Part shown: piece by piece, positions 14,827 to 22,464 of the stretch
How positions within the stretch are numbered: position 1 is the stretch's first letter
Layout of the letters: each line of letters starts with the position of its first letter
Assembly: GCA_035289145.1 (NCBI GenBank)
Contig: DATDXZ010000035.1
Coordinates: 1 to 22,600, forward strand
Reading direction: 5' to 3'
Length of the DNA: 22,600 nucleotides
DNA from: JACOVP01 sp035289145
Lineage (GTDB): Archaea > Nanobdellota > Nanobdellia > SCGC-AAA011-G17 > UBA489
Program-made: the position numbers and the translations under genes
Notes under the pieces: model-generated
Databases searched by the model: none
Told to the model about the DNA's origin: nothing
What the model saw: the letters and a program-made list of their open reading frames with translations, nothing else

Positions 14827-16308
14827 TTACTTCAAAAACAGCTTCTGGAGTTTTCGTTCGATAGGGAAATAATAGAAGTTTGTCACGAATCTGAATTTCG
14901 CAACAGGATAATACAAATCAAAAAAGAATTTGCCTAAGCGAGAGCTGATTTTATATTTGATATTCTTATTTTGGAAGTAGGAAGTAAAGTTCAAGTTCTC
15001 GATCATCTTCTGCATGCGTTTGCTGAGCCAAGCTGGAGAATGTTTGTACCAGCCGTCAAAGTCAAAGTCAGCCCATTCAATCAGGGTCTGTGGTGGTTTG
15101 AAGCCATGCTGCAGGGATAAGTCCCAGGACTTCGTTCCTAAATAAGGGCAGAACGTAAAAAATGCGCAGTAAGCTCGTTTATTCTCTTTCATCAATTGCA
15201 AAGCCAGTCTCTTGGTCTGCATTAAGTCATCTTTTGTCTCCGTAGGATATCCTAAAACAAATGTATATTTCATGATGATGTTATATTTTGCCATCTTGCG
15301 GTTAGCTTCGATATAATCTTCAATGCTTTCATCTTTCTGCATCAAGTCAAGCATCTTTTGTGATCCGCTTTCTAATCCAGTGTCAATATTTCTACAACCA
15401 CTCTTTTCCATAAGCGCAATCAGCTCATCAGGCATCTTGCGGAGAGTGTCAGCGCGAATGCCAAGTGTTCCCCAGGCAACATCATCGAACTTGTCAACAA
15501 TACCTTGGCAAATATCTTTCACTCGATCTAAATTCGTAGCAAAATTGTCATCTTGGAAGTAAAAGTCTTTAATGCCATACGTCTTCATTAAGTAGTCCAT
15601 TTTCTGCAGCACTTTCTTCGCAGAGAACCATCGCCATTTTTGCTTGAACACTGCAGGATCAATGCAGAAATTGCAGCGGAAAGGGCAGCCTTTGCTGGTC
15701 AAGAGAGTCATCGAAGGTTTGTTTCTGTAGTCTGCACCATAATATTTTTTCACATCAACCAAATGATAAGGTAAGTCTGGTAAATAGTCCATGCATTCGC
15801 TTTCCATAGGTCTCGCGGGAGTCAGGTGCATCTTGCCTTGCTTGTCTTTGTACATGATGCCTTTGACTTTGCTCAAGTCTCTGCCTTGTTCTAGTGCTTG
15901 AATAGTTTCAATAAAGGTATGATCTCCTTCACCAACCACAAGAAGGTCAATATTCTTTTCACTCAACGTTTGATGAGGCTGCATCGTAGGATGTAATCCT
16001 CCCCACATGATAGTCGTTTGTGGAGAAATGCTTTTGATCAAGTTAGTCAGTTCAAGTGCATATCTGATTTGTGGTCCAGTCATGGAGGTAATGCAAACCA
16101 ATAATGGATTTTCTTTGAGATAAGAGCGTAATAGTGTTTCCCAGTTAGCTTCAATGCGTTGATCTAAAATATGAACAGTATAGCCTTTGGACACAGGTAC
16201 GGAAGCGACACTCAATAAGGATTCTGGCAGTCGTGCTCCTAAGTAGTCCCAACTTCCTGTCTTAGGTTGAATTAAAACAATAGGCCGTTTTGTTGGTCGA
16301 GAAGCCAT
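14827..16308 (-). CDS. B12-binding-domain radical SAM protein
   Basis: A 493-residue protein. The N-terminal 170 residues form a cobalamin-binding-like Rossmann domain with CITSMTGPQIRYA, IMWGGLHPTMQP (100-111) and LLVVGEGDHTF (122-132). The radical SAM core has KGCPFRCNFC with the 4Fe-4S cysteines C208, C212 and C215, then DDNFATNLDRV and a TGLESGSQKML segment. A 100-residue basic C-terminal extension contains aromatic stretches. Relatives include C-methylases, GDGT ring synthases and hopanoid enzymes, so either a lipid or a sugar substrate is possible. The gene is co-transcribed with the UbiA-type enzyme, which suggests that the substrate is a polyprenyl-linked sugar or the lipid itself (inference). 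The leaderless ATG at 16308 has CTTATAAA 23-30 bases upstream. Confidence 0.88.
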   Translation of the reverse strand: MASRPTKRPIVLIQPKTGSWDYLGARLPESLLSVASVPVSKGYTVHILDQRIEANWETLLRSYLKENPLLVCITSMTGPQIRYALELTNLIKSISPQTTIMWGGLHPTMQPHQTLSEKNIDLLVVGEGDHTFIETIQALEQGRDLSKVKGIMYKDKQGKMHLTPARPMESECMDYLPDLPYHLVDVKKYYGADYRNKPSMTLLTSKGCPFRCNFCIDPAVFKQKWRWFSAKKVLQKMDYLMKTYGIKDFYFQDDNFATNLDRVKDICQGIVDKFDDVAWGTLGIRADTLRKMPDELIALMEKSGCRNIDTGLESGSQKMLDLMQKDESIEDYIEANRKMAKYNIIMKYTFVLGYPTETKDDLMQTKRLALQLMKENKRAYCAFFTFCPYLGTKSWDLSLQHGFKPPQTLIEWADFDFDGWYKHSPAWLSKRMQKMIENLNFTSYFQNKNIKYKISSRLGKFFFDLYYPVAKFRFVTNFYYFPIERKLQKLFLK

Positions 16309-16330
16309 AAGAAAGACAGGGGATGGTGAA

Positions 16331-16338
16331 TTTATAAG
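16331..16338 (-). promoter_or_regulatory. TATA box for the radical SAM-UbiA operon
   Basis: CTTATAAA on the minus strand lies 23-30 bases upstream of the ATG at 16308. It sits in the 41-base gap after the toroid gene, so the radical SAM gene can be transcribed separately from the toroid gene. Confidence 0.6.
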
Positions 16339-16349
16339 ATTTACTGCTT

Positions 16350-17684
16350 TTAAACACGAAGAAGCCTGCGTAAAGCTCGAGCCATGAATCGAGACTTGAA
16401 GATCTTGCCCAGATTCAAATAGAAGTTTTTAGAGCCTGTAGAAGTTCTAAACGTTTGTCCTTTAGTAAACGTATACTGTCCCTCAATCTTCATTAGAGTT
16501 TGATCTTCAGAGTACACACCATCTTTGCAAGGAATTTCTATAAACGAAAACGTGCTGGGTTCAAGAGTGGCATTCTGTTTTAACACCATCGTTAAAAATC
16601 TGAAAGTTTTGTCATTCCAGCCAACCACAGGCAGAACATCTTTCCAGCTTTTTTCAGAAACTATCTCAGCAGGAGTGTTTTTTGCAGCCATACCTAAGCT
16701 CGTAGGAAAACTGCCGTTGACATGTTGTTGCAGCAACAGCCAGCGAATATCTTCGACATTGAAAGGTGCATGATCACGAAGCAAGAATAAGGCTCGTAGG
16801 ATGTCTCCAGCTCCAGCGATGAAAACTGGATATGTATATTTCTGCCAAGTACCATTATTATCTAGTAAGTATCCAAAAGCAAACCCGCCTTCTTTCAATT
16901 TCATCGTAAGAATGAATTCTCTGGCAGCCAAAGCAGCAGAGAGTGCAGGTTCATAGCCGCTCCGTTGATAATGCAAGAATAAAGAAGGAATGCAGCGTGC
17001 TACATAGAATGTGATAATCTGTTTTTTAGCTTCAGTCTGGTAGATGGCTCCAGGGAACTGTTCTTGAGCTTGTAAGGAGATAATATAGTTCACGCTATCT
17101 TGAATGATCGGCAAATACTTTTTGTCATTCGTGAAATCAGTGTACAAATAAAGCAATTCAACAATCGTAGCGATCTTATTCGGAACATGATAATGTTTTT
17201 CATCGTGTTTGTCTTGTAAAAAAGTCTTTGCTTGAGAATCATACAGCACTTTCATGTGATACTGTTCGAGATTTTTCTTGACAGCAGTAAAATAGGGTTG
17301 CCATGCGAGATTATTTCTGCGTAAAGCATCAGCTAATAACAAAAGTCCAATGCAGGCAGCAGCTTCATGAGGTGTGCTTCCTTGGTAGAGGGAAGGATTG
17401 TTCTCAAAGTGTGAGTTAAAAAAACAGCCATTGCTTCCTTGAGTCTGAAGAATGTCTTGACCACACCGAGTAGCTTGTTGTAAATACTCTTCCTTGCCAG
17501 TTTTTTCATACAGTTGCAAGAAACCAGCAATCAAGCCTTCATATTTCCAGTCTGGACTTACGCCTAAGTATTGAAAACAGTCTTGCCAGTAGTGTGTGAC
17601 AGGACCCCAATAGCCTTGCTCAGTCCGCATAGTGCTCAGCCAAGAAAGAAATTTGCTGAGTGATGCTTCCAGTTGTGATGCCAT
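16350..17684 (-). CDS. Alpha/alpha-toroid protein of unknown function
   Basis: A soluble 444-residue protein. Repeated hairpins of paired helices run through the first 350 residues, for example YEGLIAGFLQLYEKTGKEEY, NKIATIVELLYLYTDFTNDK, ALAAREFILTMKLKEGGFAF and DILRALFLLRD. This suggests an (alpha/alpha)-barrel like those of six-hairpin glycosidases, AGE-type sugar epimerases or terpene-cyclase-like proteins. Residues from about 365 form a separate beta-rich tail that ends in a basic helix (FMARALRRLLRV). No catalytic signature is recognisable to me. It precedes the radical SAM gene by 41 bases on the same strand, and a paralogue begins at 233 on the left edge. The leaderless start is supported by CTTAAATA 22-29 bases upstream. 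Likely role: a glycan- or lipid-processing enzyme, uncertain. Confidence 0.7.
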   Translation of the reverse strand: MASQLEASLSKFLSWLSTMRTEQGYWGPVTHYWQDCFQYLGVSPDWKYEGLIAGFLQLYEKTGKEEYLQQATRCGQDILQTQGSNGCFFNSHFENNPSLYQGSTPHEAAACIGLLLLADALRRNNLAWQPYFTAVKKNLEQYHMKVLYDSQAKTFLQDKHDEKHYHVPNKIATIVELLYLYTDFTNDKKYLPIIQDSVNYIISLQAQEQFPGAIYQTEAKKQIITFYVARCIPSLFLHYQRSGYEPALSAALAAREFILTMKLKEGGFAFGYLLDNNGTWQKYTYPVFIAGAGDILRALFLLRDHAPFNVEDIRWLLLQQHVNGSFPTSLGMAAKNTPAEIVSEKSWKDVLPVVGWNDKTFRFLTMVLKQNATLEPSTFSFIEIPCKDGVYSEDQTLMKIEGQYTFTKGQTFRTSTGSKNFYLNLGKIFKSRFMARALRRLLRV

Positions 17685-17705
17685 CTTTCAAAGATTCAAA
17701 AACAC

Positions 17706-17713
17706 TATTTAAG
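17706..17713 (-). promoter_or_regulatory. TATA box for the toroid gene
   Basis: CTTAAATA on the minus strand lies 22-29 bases upstream of the ATG at 17684, just inside the 34-base gap after the GT2 gene. Confidence 0.55.
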
Positions 17714-17718
17714 TGTTG

Positions 17719-18672
17719 CTAACGAAGGTCTGCTTCTTGATCACTAATGCGTGCATAACGTGCTGGTCCTTGCAAAAGGCAGTAGATAAAGCCATAAGCA
17801 TATGCAAATTCAGACAAAACAGCCAGGAAGGGATGAACAAATAAGTATTTCAGGTGCATCTTCCAATAGAACAAGTCTTTCAGGAAGACATAGCCATAGA
17901 GGACTGCAAAGAGTTCAAAAAAGAGCAGGGGTTTGACAAAGAACAACACAGTCAAAAGCAAGAACAAAGCAACTTTGAGCGGTTTGCTAAAAGGCTTGTG
18001 CTTCTTCCAATAAGGAAATGCTCGTGATCCAAACCAGAAATGTCTTCGAAGTTCTGCTCCAGCAGTAGTAGGTTCTCCCTTGTGATAAGCAAGCGCATGT
18101 TTGGCGAAATAAATGTCATGACCTGTTGCATAAATCGCATCACCTAAGTCTTTGTCTTCAAAGCCGATCACAGATTCATCCAAAAAGTGCATGTGCTTGA
18201 GGAAATCTTTGGTGACAGCCCATGCAGTAAATGGTTTATACTTGTCAGTGAAGCGCAAATCAAAGAAGTGATCATTTAATTTGGCAATGTAAGTTCTTGG
18301 TTTGTACACTGCTCGTCGATCAACAGCAGCAATATGTCCTTTGGCAAATCCTGTAAGCATTTCTTTCAGCCAATGTTTCGACAAGACAAGATCACTGTCA
18401 ATAAAAGCAATAATATTTCCCTTGGCCGTCTTCGTAGCAATGTTTCTCTTGACAATGCGTTCAGGTTCATTATCTAGTTGGATGAGTTTGACATGTTTGA
18501 AGCGTTGTACAATTTGTGCAGTATTGTCTTTGCTGTTGCCGTTCACAACAAGAACTTCAATAAAAGGAATAGACTGGTCTAAAACGCTTTCCAACGTTTC
18601 CGCGATATAAGCTGCGCTATTATAGACAGGAATAACTGCTGTTACAGTGTACTTAGTCTTTTTGTGGACCAT
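17719..18672 (-). CDS. GT2 glycosyltransferase with C-terminal membrane segments
   Basis: A 317-residue inverting GT-A glycosyltransferase. The N-terminal domain shows TAVIPVYNSAAYI, IDSDLVLS with the DSD metal site (92-94) and VIGFEDKDLGDA, which carries the ED acceptor motif. The last 100 residues hold two or three hydrophobic helices that anchor it to the membrane. The usual VDDGS or VDGGS nucleotide-binding strand reads VVNGNS here (about 42-47), with Asn in place of Asp, which is odd for the family and may alter donor binding. The start at 18672 is chosen over 18711 because TTTATAAA lies 23-30 bases upstream of it, whereas the longer frame reads through the promoter. It probably adds one sugar to the lipid-linked glycan before export by the flippase encoded just upstream. 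Confidence 0.87.
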   Translation of the reverse strand: MVHKKTKYTVTAVIPVYNSAAYIAETLESVLDQSIPFIEVLVVNGNSKDNTAQIVQRFKHVKLIQLDNEPERIVKRNIATKTAKGNIIAFIDSDLVLSKHWLKEMLTGFAKGHIAAVDRRAVYKPRTYIAKLNDHFFDLRFTDKYKPFTAWAVTKDFLKHMHFLDESVIGFEDKDLGDAIYATGHDIYFAKHALAYHKGEPTTAGAELRRHFWFGSRAFPYWKKHKPFSKPLKVALFLLLTVLFFVKPLLFFELFAVLYGYVFLKDLFYWKMHLKYLFVHPFLAVLSEFAYAYGFIYCLLQGPARYARISDQEADLR

Positions 18673-18694
18673 GGCTAAATCCACTCTAAAGTGA

Positions 18695-18702
18695 TTTATA
18701 AA
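18695..18702 (-). promoter_or_regulatory. TATA box for the GT2 gene
   Basis: TTTATAAA lies 23-30 bases upstream of the ATG at 18672. This decides the start codon against the in-frame ATG at 18711. Confidence 0.65.
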
Positions 18703-18713
18703 AGTTCCCAAGT

Positions 18714-20156
18714 CTATCTTCTCAAGAGCTTGGTCAGCAGGACTTGGAATTCTCTGAAGCCGACATAATTAAGGACAAATAAGAGCGCGAGATATCCTCC
18801 AGTCAGCACAGCAAAGAAAAACGTTCGTTGTACAAAAGCCATCGGCAAGAAAAATGTGCAAGATGCTGCAGCCAAAGTCAAGAAGAGTAAGAAACCCAAG
18901 CTTCCTTTTCTAAAGGTAAGATCTCTGAAGACAAAAAAGTAGTAACCGATGTCCAGCAAAACATAACTGAACACGAGTCCATAAGCTGCACCGACAACAC
19001 CAAAGGTTCTAATCATCACATAGAAGAGAATTGTGCTCAAGAGCAGAACAACAATGCACATCACGCTCGCTTGGTGCATGCGATCCAGAGATATCATTAG
19101 GGTATGCGCAAGTAAATACAAAGTCATGAAGAGTAAGGCAAAGATCATGATTGCTAAGTATGGTGCTGCGGCCAAATAATCACTGCCAAAGATCAAAGAT
19201 AAAATTTCAACACGATACGTAATAACAAACATAATGAAAAGTCCGGCAACAATCATGCCATAAGATAATAGTTTATGAATATAATGCGCAAACACAGGAT
19301 CAGTCAATTTCTTTTTCTTCGTTAAGTGTTCTGAGAGTACGGGGAGCATGGCATTTTTAACAGAAGACGCAAAGAACATGCCCATGTTGACAATGCCGAG
19401 TGCGCTGACATACAAACCAAGTGCTGCTTTTGATTGTAAAAATCCTAAGAGAAAACGATCAAGAGTGGTAAAGAACGAAAGCAATAACCCTATGGAAGTA
19501 AACCATAAAGAACTAACCATTAGAGGTTTAAGAGGAGCATGTTTTTTAGTTATCCAATTTACACCTGGTGCTGGACGAAAAAACAACAACACTACATGAG
19601 ATCCCAAGACTGCTAAAAGTGCTCCCATAACCGACATACCAAAATAGCCAACCAAAAGAAAACCTAGACCAACTAAGAAAACTTCTTTCAAGACATCAAG
19701 CGTAGCGTATAAGTAGAATCGTTTGAAGCCGCGGACAATACCGATGTAGCCATAATAGACGACAGATAAGAGAATGACAAATGATCCCAATTGTAGATAA
19801 GGAGTTAAAGAAGCATCATGGAAGAAATAGGTTGCGGCAAAAGGTGCGGCAAGAAAATGGAGAACTGTTGCTATTCCCCCCAATCCAAAAGTCAGAAGGA
19901 AAATGCTCTTGATCAATGAGCCCATGTCTTTCTTTGCTGCTCGGAATTGTGAGACAAAATGTGTTCCAACAGTTTGCAGAGAAAGTGAAGAGAACATGAT
20001 GAACCACGGTGTCAGCAATAAAGCGATGCTAAAAGTACCCAACCCTGTAGGTCCTAATTGACGTGCTAAAAAAGCCATATAGACAACAGAAAGCAGTTTC
20101 ACTATAAACCAGCTAGCAGACATCCATACTGATCCTTTGACAGTTTCACGAAGCAT
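18714..20156 (-). CDS. Wzx-like polysaccharide flippase (MOP superfamily)
   Basis: A 480-residue membrane protein with 12-14 hydrophobic segments, typical in length and layout of the polysaccharide-biosynthesis (PST/Wzx) exporters. These flip lipid-linked oligosaccharides to the outer leaflet. Near the N-terminus GSVWMSASWFIVKLLSVVYM and ARQLGPTGLGTFSIA follow the usual pattern of helix 1, then a short basic-Gly loop. A later stretch, LDRFLLGFLQSKAALGLYVSA, matches the seventh-helix region. The open frame runs back to 20402 and would give 562 residues. That extension crosses a TATA box at 20178-20186 and the first 170 bases of the divergent methyltransferase gene. The start at 20156 is therefore preferred. 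It links the cytoplasmic GT2/GT4 enzymes to the outer GT-C enzymes. Confidence 0.9.
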   Translation of the reverse strand: MLRETVKGSVWMSASWFIVKLLSVVYMAFLARQLGPTGLGTFSIALLLTPWFIMFSSLSLQTVGTHFVSQFRAAKKDMGSLIKSIFLLTFGLGGIATVLHFLAAPFAATYFFHDASLTPYLQLGSFVILLSVVYYGYIGIVRGFKRFYLYATLDVLKEVFLVGLGFLLVGYFGMSVMGALLAVLGSHVVLLFFRPAPGVNWITKKHAPLKPLMVSSLWFTSIGLLLSFFTTLDRFLLGFLQSKAALGLYVSALGIVNMGMFFASSVKNAMLPVLSEHLTKKKKLTDPVFAHYIHKLLSYGMIVAGLFIMFVITYRVEILSLIFGSDYLAAAPYLAIMIFALLFMTLYLLAHTLMISLDRMHQASVMCIVVLLLSTILFYVMIRTFGVVGAAYGLVFSYVLLDIGYYFFVFRDLTFRKGSLGFLLFLTLAAASCTFFLPMAFVQRTFFFAVLTGGYLALLFVLNYVGFREFQVLLTKLLRR

Positions 20157-20177
20157 GGAGAAAGGACTTGAAAAGCC

Positions 20178-20186
20178 TATAAAAAA
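20178..20186 (-). promoter_or_regulatory. TATA box for the flippase gene
   Basis: On the minus strand TTTTTTATA lies 22-30 bases upstream of the ATG at 20156 and supports that start over the long open frame. Confidence 0.55.
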
Positions 20187-20200
20187 CCATCGAAAGAAAC

Positions 20201-20210
20201 GTTTAAATAC
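20201..20210 (+). promoter_or_regulatory. TATA box for the methyltransferase gene at 20233
   Basis: GTTTAAATAC lies 23-32 bases upstream of the ATG at 20233. Together with the box at 20178-20186 it forms a compact divergent promoter pair. Confidence 0.6.
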
Positions 20211-20232
20211 AATTGTTCTGGCTTGGTAAGTT

Positions 20233-20769
20233 ATGTCACACTTAATCAAAAATCGACTGAAACTCATCAGAAGATATGTAGAGAACAAAGAAGTTCTAGA
20301 TTTTGGTAGTGTCGGTTCTCGTAATGAAGAAATATTTAGTGAGTTGAAGAAGATAACCAAATCTATTGCTGGTATTGACATGCAGAAGTCAACAAAGAAC
20401 AAAGAGATTGTTCAAGGCAATGCAGAAACCCACAATTTTAAGAGAAAATTCGACGTCGTCATGATGGGTGACATTCTCGAGCACGTCAGTAACCAAGGTT
20501 TATTATTAGACAACGCACGAAGACATCTCAAGCTGCAGGGTATCTTAATTCTCACAACTCCGAATCTCAGAAGTGCATGGATTTTCCAGAAACAGCGGGA
20601 AGATCATGTCTTAGGTCATGTGAAGGAAACATTAGTTCAGTTATTAACAAGACACAAGTTCAGGGTCAAAGAATTACGTTATTACAGCGGCAATAAGAAG
20701 TATCCATTCTTCCTTACACCATTTATTCTCAATAGGCAATTCTTAGTAGTGGCAGAAAGAGCAGAATAA
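20233..20769 (+). CDS. Small class I SAM-dependent methyltransferase
   Basis: A 178-residue Methyltransf_23/11-like protein. Motif I is degenerate, VLDFGSVGS (21-29), with G25 and G28 kept. GIDMQK is the acidic second strand and DVVMMGDILEHVSN (74-87) is motif IV, followed by LKLQGILILTTPN. The domain is short and lacks an obvious C-terminal extension or membrane anchor. Glycan-locus methyltransferases of this type usually methylate sugar hydroxyls, but the acceptor cannot be predicted. It differs from the larger methyltransferase at 4718-5599. It is divergent from the flippase and followed after 31 bases by a GT4 gene that has its own TATA box. Confidence 0.8.
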   Translation: MSHLIKNRLKLIRRYVENKEVLDFGSVGSRNEEIFSELKKITKSIAGIDMQKSTKNKEIVQGNAETHNFKRKFDVVMMGDILEHVSNQGLLLDNARRHLKLQGILILTTPNLRSAWIFQKQREDHVLGHVKETLVQLLTRHKFRVKELRYYSGNKKYPFFLTPFILNRQFLVVAERAE

Positions 20770-20770
20770 G

Positions 20771-20779
20771 TTTAAATAG
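20771..20779 (+). promoter_or_regulatory. TATA box for the GT4 gene at 20801
   Basis: TTTAAATAG lies 22-30 bases upstream of the ATG at 20801, immediately after the methyltransferase stop codon. Confidence 0.6.
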
Positions 20780-20800
20780 CCATTTTGAGTTCTTGTAAAC

Positions 20801-21979
20801 ATGAAAGTATGTTTCGTCACAACTTCATTTCCGGCGTATCAGGGAGACATCCAAAGTCCGTTCATATATCAGTTAGCAAAACATCTTGCACAACGAAAAG
20901 TAGATCTCACAGTGATCTGTCCGAATTACAAAAAGAGCAAGGCAAAGAATGAAGTCATGGAAGGTATCAAAGTAAAGCGATTCTCCTATTTCCCAAGATT
21001 TTTGCAGACATTAACAGAAAAAGGACGTATTGCAAGCTTCAAGAATAATCATTGGTCATTGTTACAATTGCCTTGTTTTCTCAAAGCCATGATCTGGAAG
21101 ACGTGGAAAGAGTCAAAGAATGTGGATTTAATTCATTGTCAATGGGCATTGTCGGGAATTGCAGGAGTCATTGGTAAAAAGCTCAGAAAGAAACCATTGG
21201 TTGTCAGTCTTCGGGGAGAAGATCTCAAGGCATTGCACAATCCTCTCATGAAACCAATATTCAAATGGGTCATCAACAACGCAGATTATATCACTTCCAA
21301 CAACGAATTCCACATCAACCAAGTAAAACCATTGAAAAAACAGGTGCAAGTCATCAGAAATGGTGTCGATGCTGCTCTATTCAAAATCCGTCCGAAGCAA
21401 GCCATGAGAAAAAAACTCAATCTGCCGCAAAGCAAAACATTAGTTCTGTTCGTGGGCTGGTTAGTCGAGAGAAAAGGCATTCAGTATCTTATTGACGCAA
21501 TACCAGAAGTCATAAGAAAGCACGAAGAAGTAGAATTTATTATCATCGGTGAAGGGAATCTTCAGCAGACACTCATGCAAAAAGTAAAGAGAGAGAATCT
21601 CCAGCACTATGTCAAGTTCTTAGGGAAGAAATCACAAGCTCAAGTGGCAGAATACATGAACGCAGCAGATATTTTTGTTTTGCCAAGTTTGTATGAGGGT
21701 ATGCCTAACGTTGTCATGGAAGCATTCTCCTCAGGATTGCCTGTGATAGCGACTGATGTCTGTGGTACTGCAGAATTAGTGCGGCATAAAGGAAATGGTC
21801 TGTTAATCAAGCCAAAAAACCCAAGAGAGATAACACAAAGTCTTCTGACCTTCTTGCAAAACAAACAACTCATGGCTAGATACGCAAAAGCTGCCCAGCA
21901 AACCATCCAAAAACAGCATCTAACATGGGACAAGTGCGCAGAAGGGCATATTAAGCTTTATAAAAAAATAATAAATTGA
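20801..21979 (+). CDS. GT4-family glycosyltransferase
   Basis: A 392-residue retaining GT-B glycosyltransferase. The N-terminal acceptor domain begins MKVCFVTTSFPAYQGDIQSP, then IHCQWALSGIAG and VVSLRGED. The C-terminal donor domain shows LVLFVGWLVERKGIQYLIDA (214-233), FIIIGEGNL (246-254), VKFLGKKSQ and NAADIFVLPSLYEGMPN (287-303). VVMEAFSSGLPVIATD completes the E-x7-E motif (E299, E307). This is the regular pattern for the family, and more so than in the GT4 gene at 286. It probably adds a hexose on the cytoplasmic side. The leaderless start is supported by the TATA box. Confidence 0.93.
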   Translation: MKVCFVTTSFPAYQGDIQSPFIYQLAKHLAQRKVDLTVICPNYKKSKAKNEVMEGIKVKRFSYFPRFLQTLTEKGRIASFKNNHWSLLQLPCFLKAMIWKTWKESKNVDLIHCQWALSGIAGVIGKKLRKKPLVVSLRGEDLKALHNPLMKPIFKWVINNADYITSNNEFHINQVKPLKKQVQVIRNGVDAALFKIRPKQAMRKKLNLPQSKTLVLFVGWLVERKGIQYLIDAIPEVIRKHEEVEFIIIGEGNLQQTLMQKVKRENLQHYVKFLGKKSQAQVAEYMNAADIFVLPSLYEGMPNVVMEAFSSGLPVIATDVCGTAELVRHKGNGLLIKPKNPREITQSLLTFLQNKQLMARYAKAAQQTIQKQHLTWDKCAEGHIKLYKKIIN

Positions 21980-22008
21980 AATGAGAAGGATTTATCGGGT
22001 TCCGAAAT

Positions 22009-22018
22009 ATTTAAATAG
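22009..22018 (+). promoter_or_regulatory. TATA box for the small AbrB-like gene
   Basis: ATTTAAATAG lies 21-30 bases upstream of the ATG at 22039. This standard placement argues that the short frame is a real gene. Confidence 0.6.
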
Positions 22019-22038
22019 TTCTATTGCTCGAAAATTAT

Positions 22039-22200
22039 ATGAAAGTTATGAAAGTTCTTGATAAAAAAGTAGGAGATGTTATCTATTATAAGTATAGAAT
22101 AAATCTCCCTAAGGAAGTTGTTGAAAATTATGGTTTTTTAGATAAGGAATTGAAAGTTCAACTAATTAAAGGCAAGATTATTATTGCGAAAGTTAATTAG
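22039..22200 (+). CDS. Small AbrB/SpoVT-like protein
   Basis: A 53-residue protein that begins MKVMKVLDKKVGDVIYYKYR. It continues RINLPKEVVENYGF, then LKVQLIKGKIIIAKVN. This is the swapped-hairpin AbrB pattern: a beta strand ending in arginine, LPKEVVE, a short helix, then a V-x-V strand and a final GKIII strand. Such proteins are transcription factors or toxin-antitoxin antidotes in archaea. The start is supported by a TATA box 21-30 bases upstream; a second ATG at 22048 would remove three residues. A toxin partner would be expected next to it if it is an antitoxin. Only a decayed frame lies downstream, convergent and overlapping by eight bases, so it may be an orphan regulator. Confidence 0.7.
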   Translation: MKVMKVLDKKVGDVIYYKYRINLPKEVVENYGFLDKELKVQLIKGKIIIAKVN

Positions 22201-22330
22201 CTTTATTTATAATTTTTTGCAGATATAATAAAAATTCTCTGGTATCTAAAAAATAATTAGGATATGCTTTTCTTAAATCCTTTTGGCTTTGTCCATACTT
22301 TGCGCAGTTTATAAGAATCGTATAACCAAT
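22193..22330 (-). pseudogene. Decayed or partial reading frame convergent to the AbrB-like gene
   Basis: An open minus-strand frame of 45 codons reads protein-like at its C-terminal end (KDLRKAYPNYFLDTREFL, then LQKIINKAN). It has no ATG, GTG or TTG start and is closed upstream by TAG at 22331-22333. In the neighbouring frame, just upstream, another protein-like stretch (VLKRLVDWLYDSYKL) is open. The pattern suggests a gene fragment with a frameshift near 22300. I do not recognise the family. It could equally be non-coding. Confidence 0.3.
22213..22218 (+). terminator. Poly-T terminator for the AbrB-like gene
   Basis: A run of six T begins 13 bases after the AbrB-like stop, a plausible archaeal U-tract terminator. 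Confidence 0.35.
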
Positions 22331-22392
22331 CTACAAGCCTTTTTAAGACATTTTGAATTTAATAAAAAATATGCCTTAATTTTGCACGGTAT

Positions 22393-22438
22393 TTTAGGGT
22401 ACCGATAAGTTTACATATTTAGGGTGCCTAATAAGCTT
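22393..22438 (+). repeat. Two-copy 20-base direct repeat, operator-like
   Basis: TTTAGGGTACCGATAAGTTT (22393-22412) is repeated as TTTAGGGTGCCTAATAAGCT (22418-22437) with a 25-base period and three or four differences. A TATA-like stretch (AGTTTACATAT, 22408-22418) lies between the conserved cores. The arrangement looks like paired operator sites around a promoter. Confidence 0.5.
22408..22418 (+). promoter_or_regulatory. Promoter-like TATA element leading to a truncated frame
   Basis: AGTTTACATAT ends 21 bases before a GTG at 22439, the distance of the window's leaderless promoters. The frame from that GTG encodes only VKTKDITS before a stop, right where the GC-rich hairpin element begins. 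The gene it once served may be interrupted. The box is weaker than the others. Confidence 0.35.
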
Positions 22439-22464
22439 GTGAAAACTAAAGATATAACCTCGTG

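Noticed and set aside
20157..20402. Eighty-two-residue N-terminal extension of the flippase
   Set aside because: It crosses the flippase's own TATA box and the first 170 bases of a convincing divergent methyltransferase gene; the 480-residue form has normal Wzx length.
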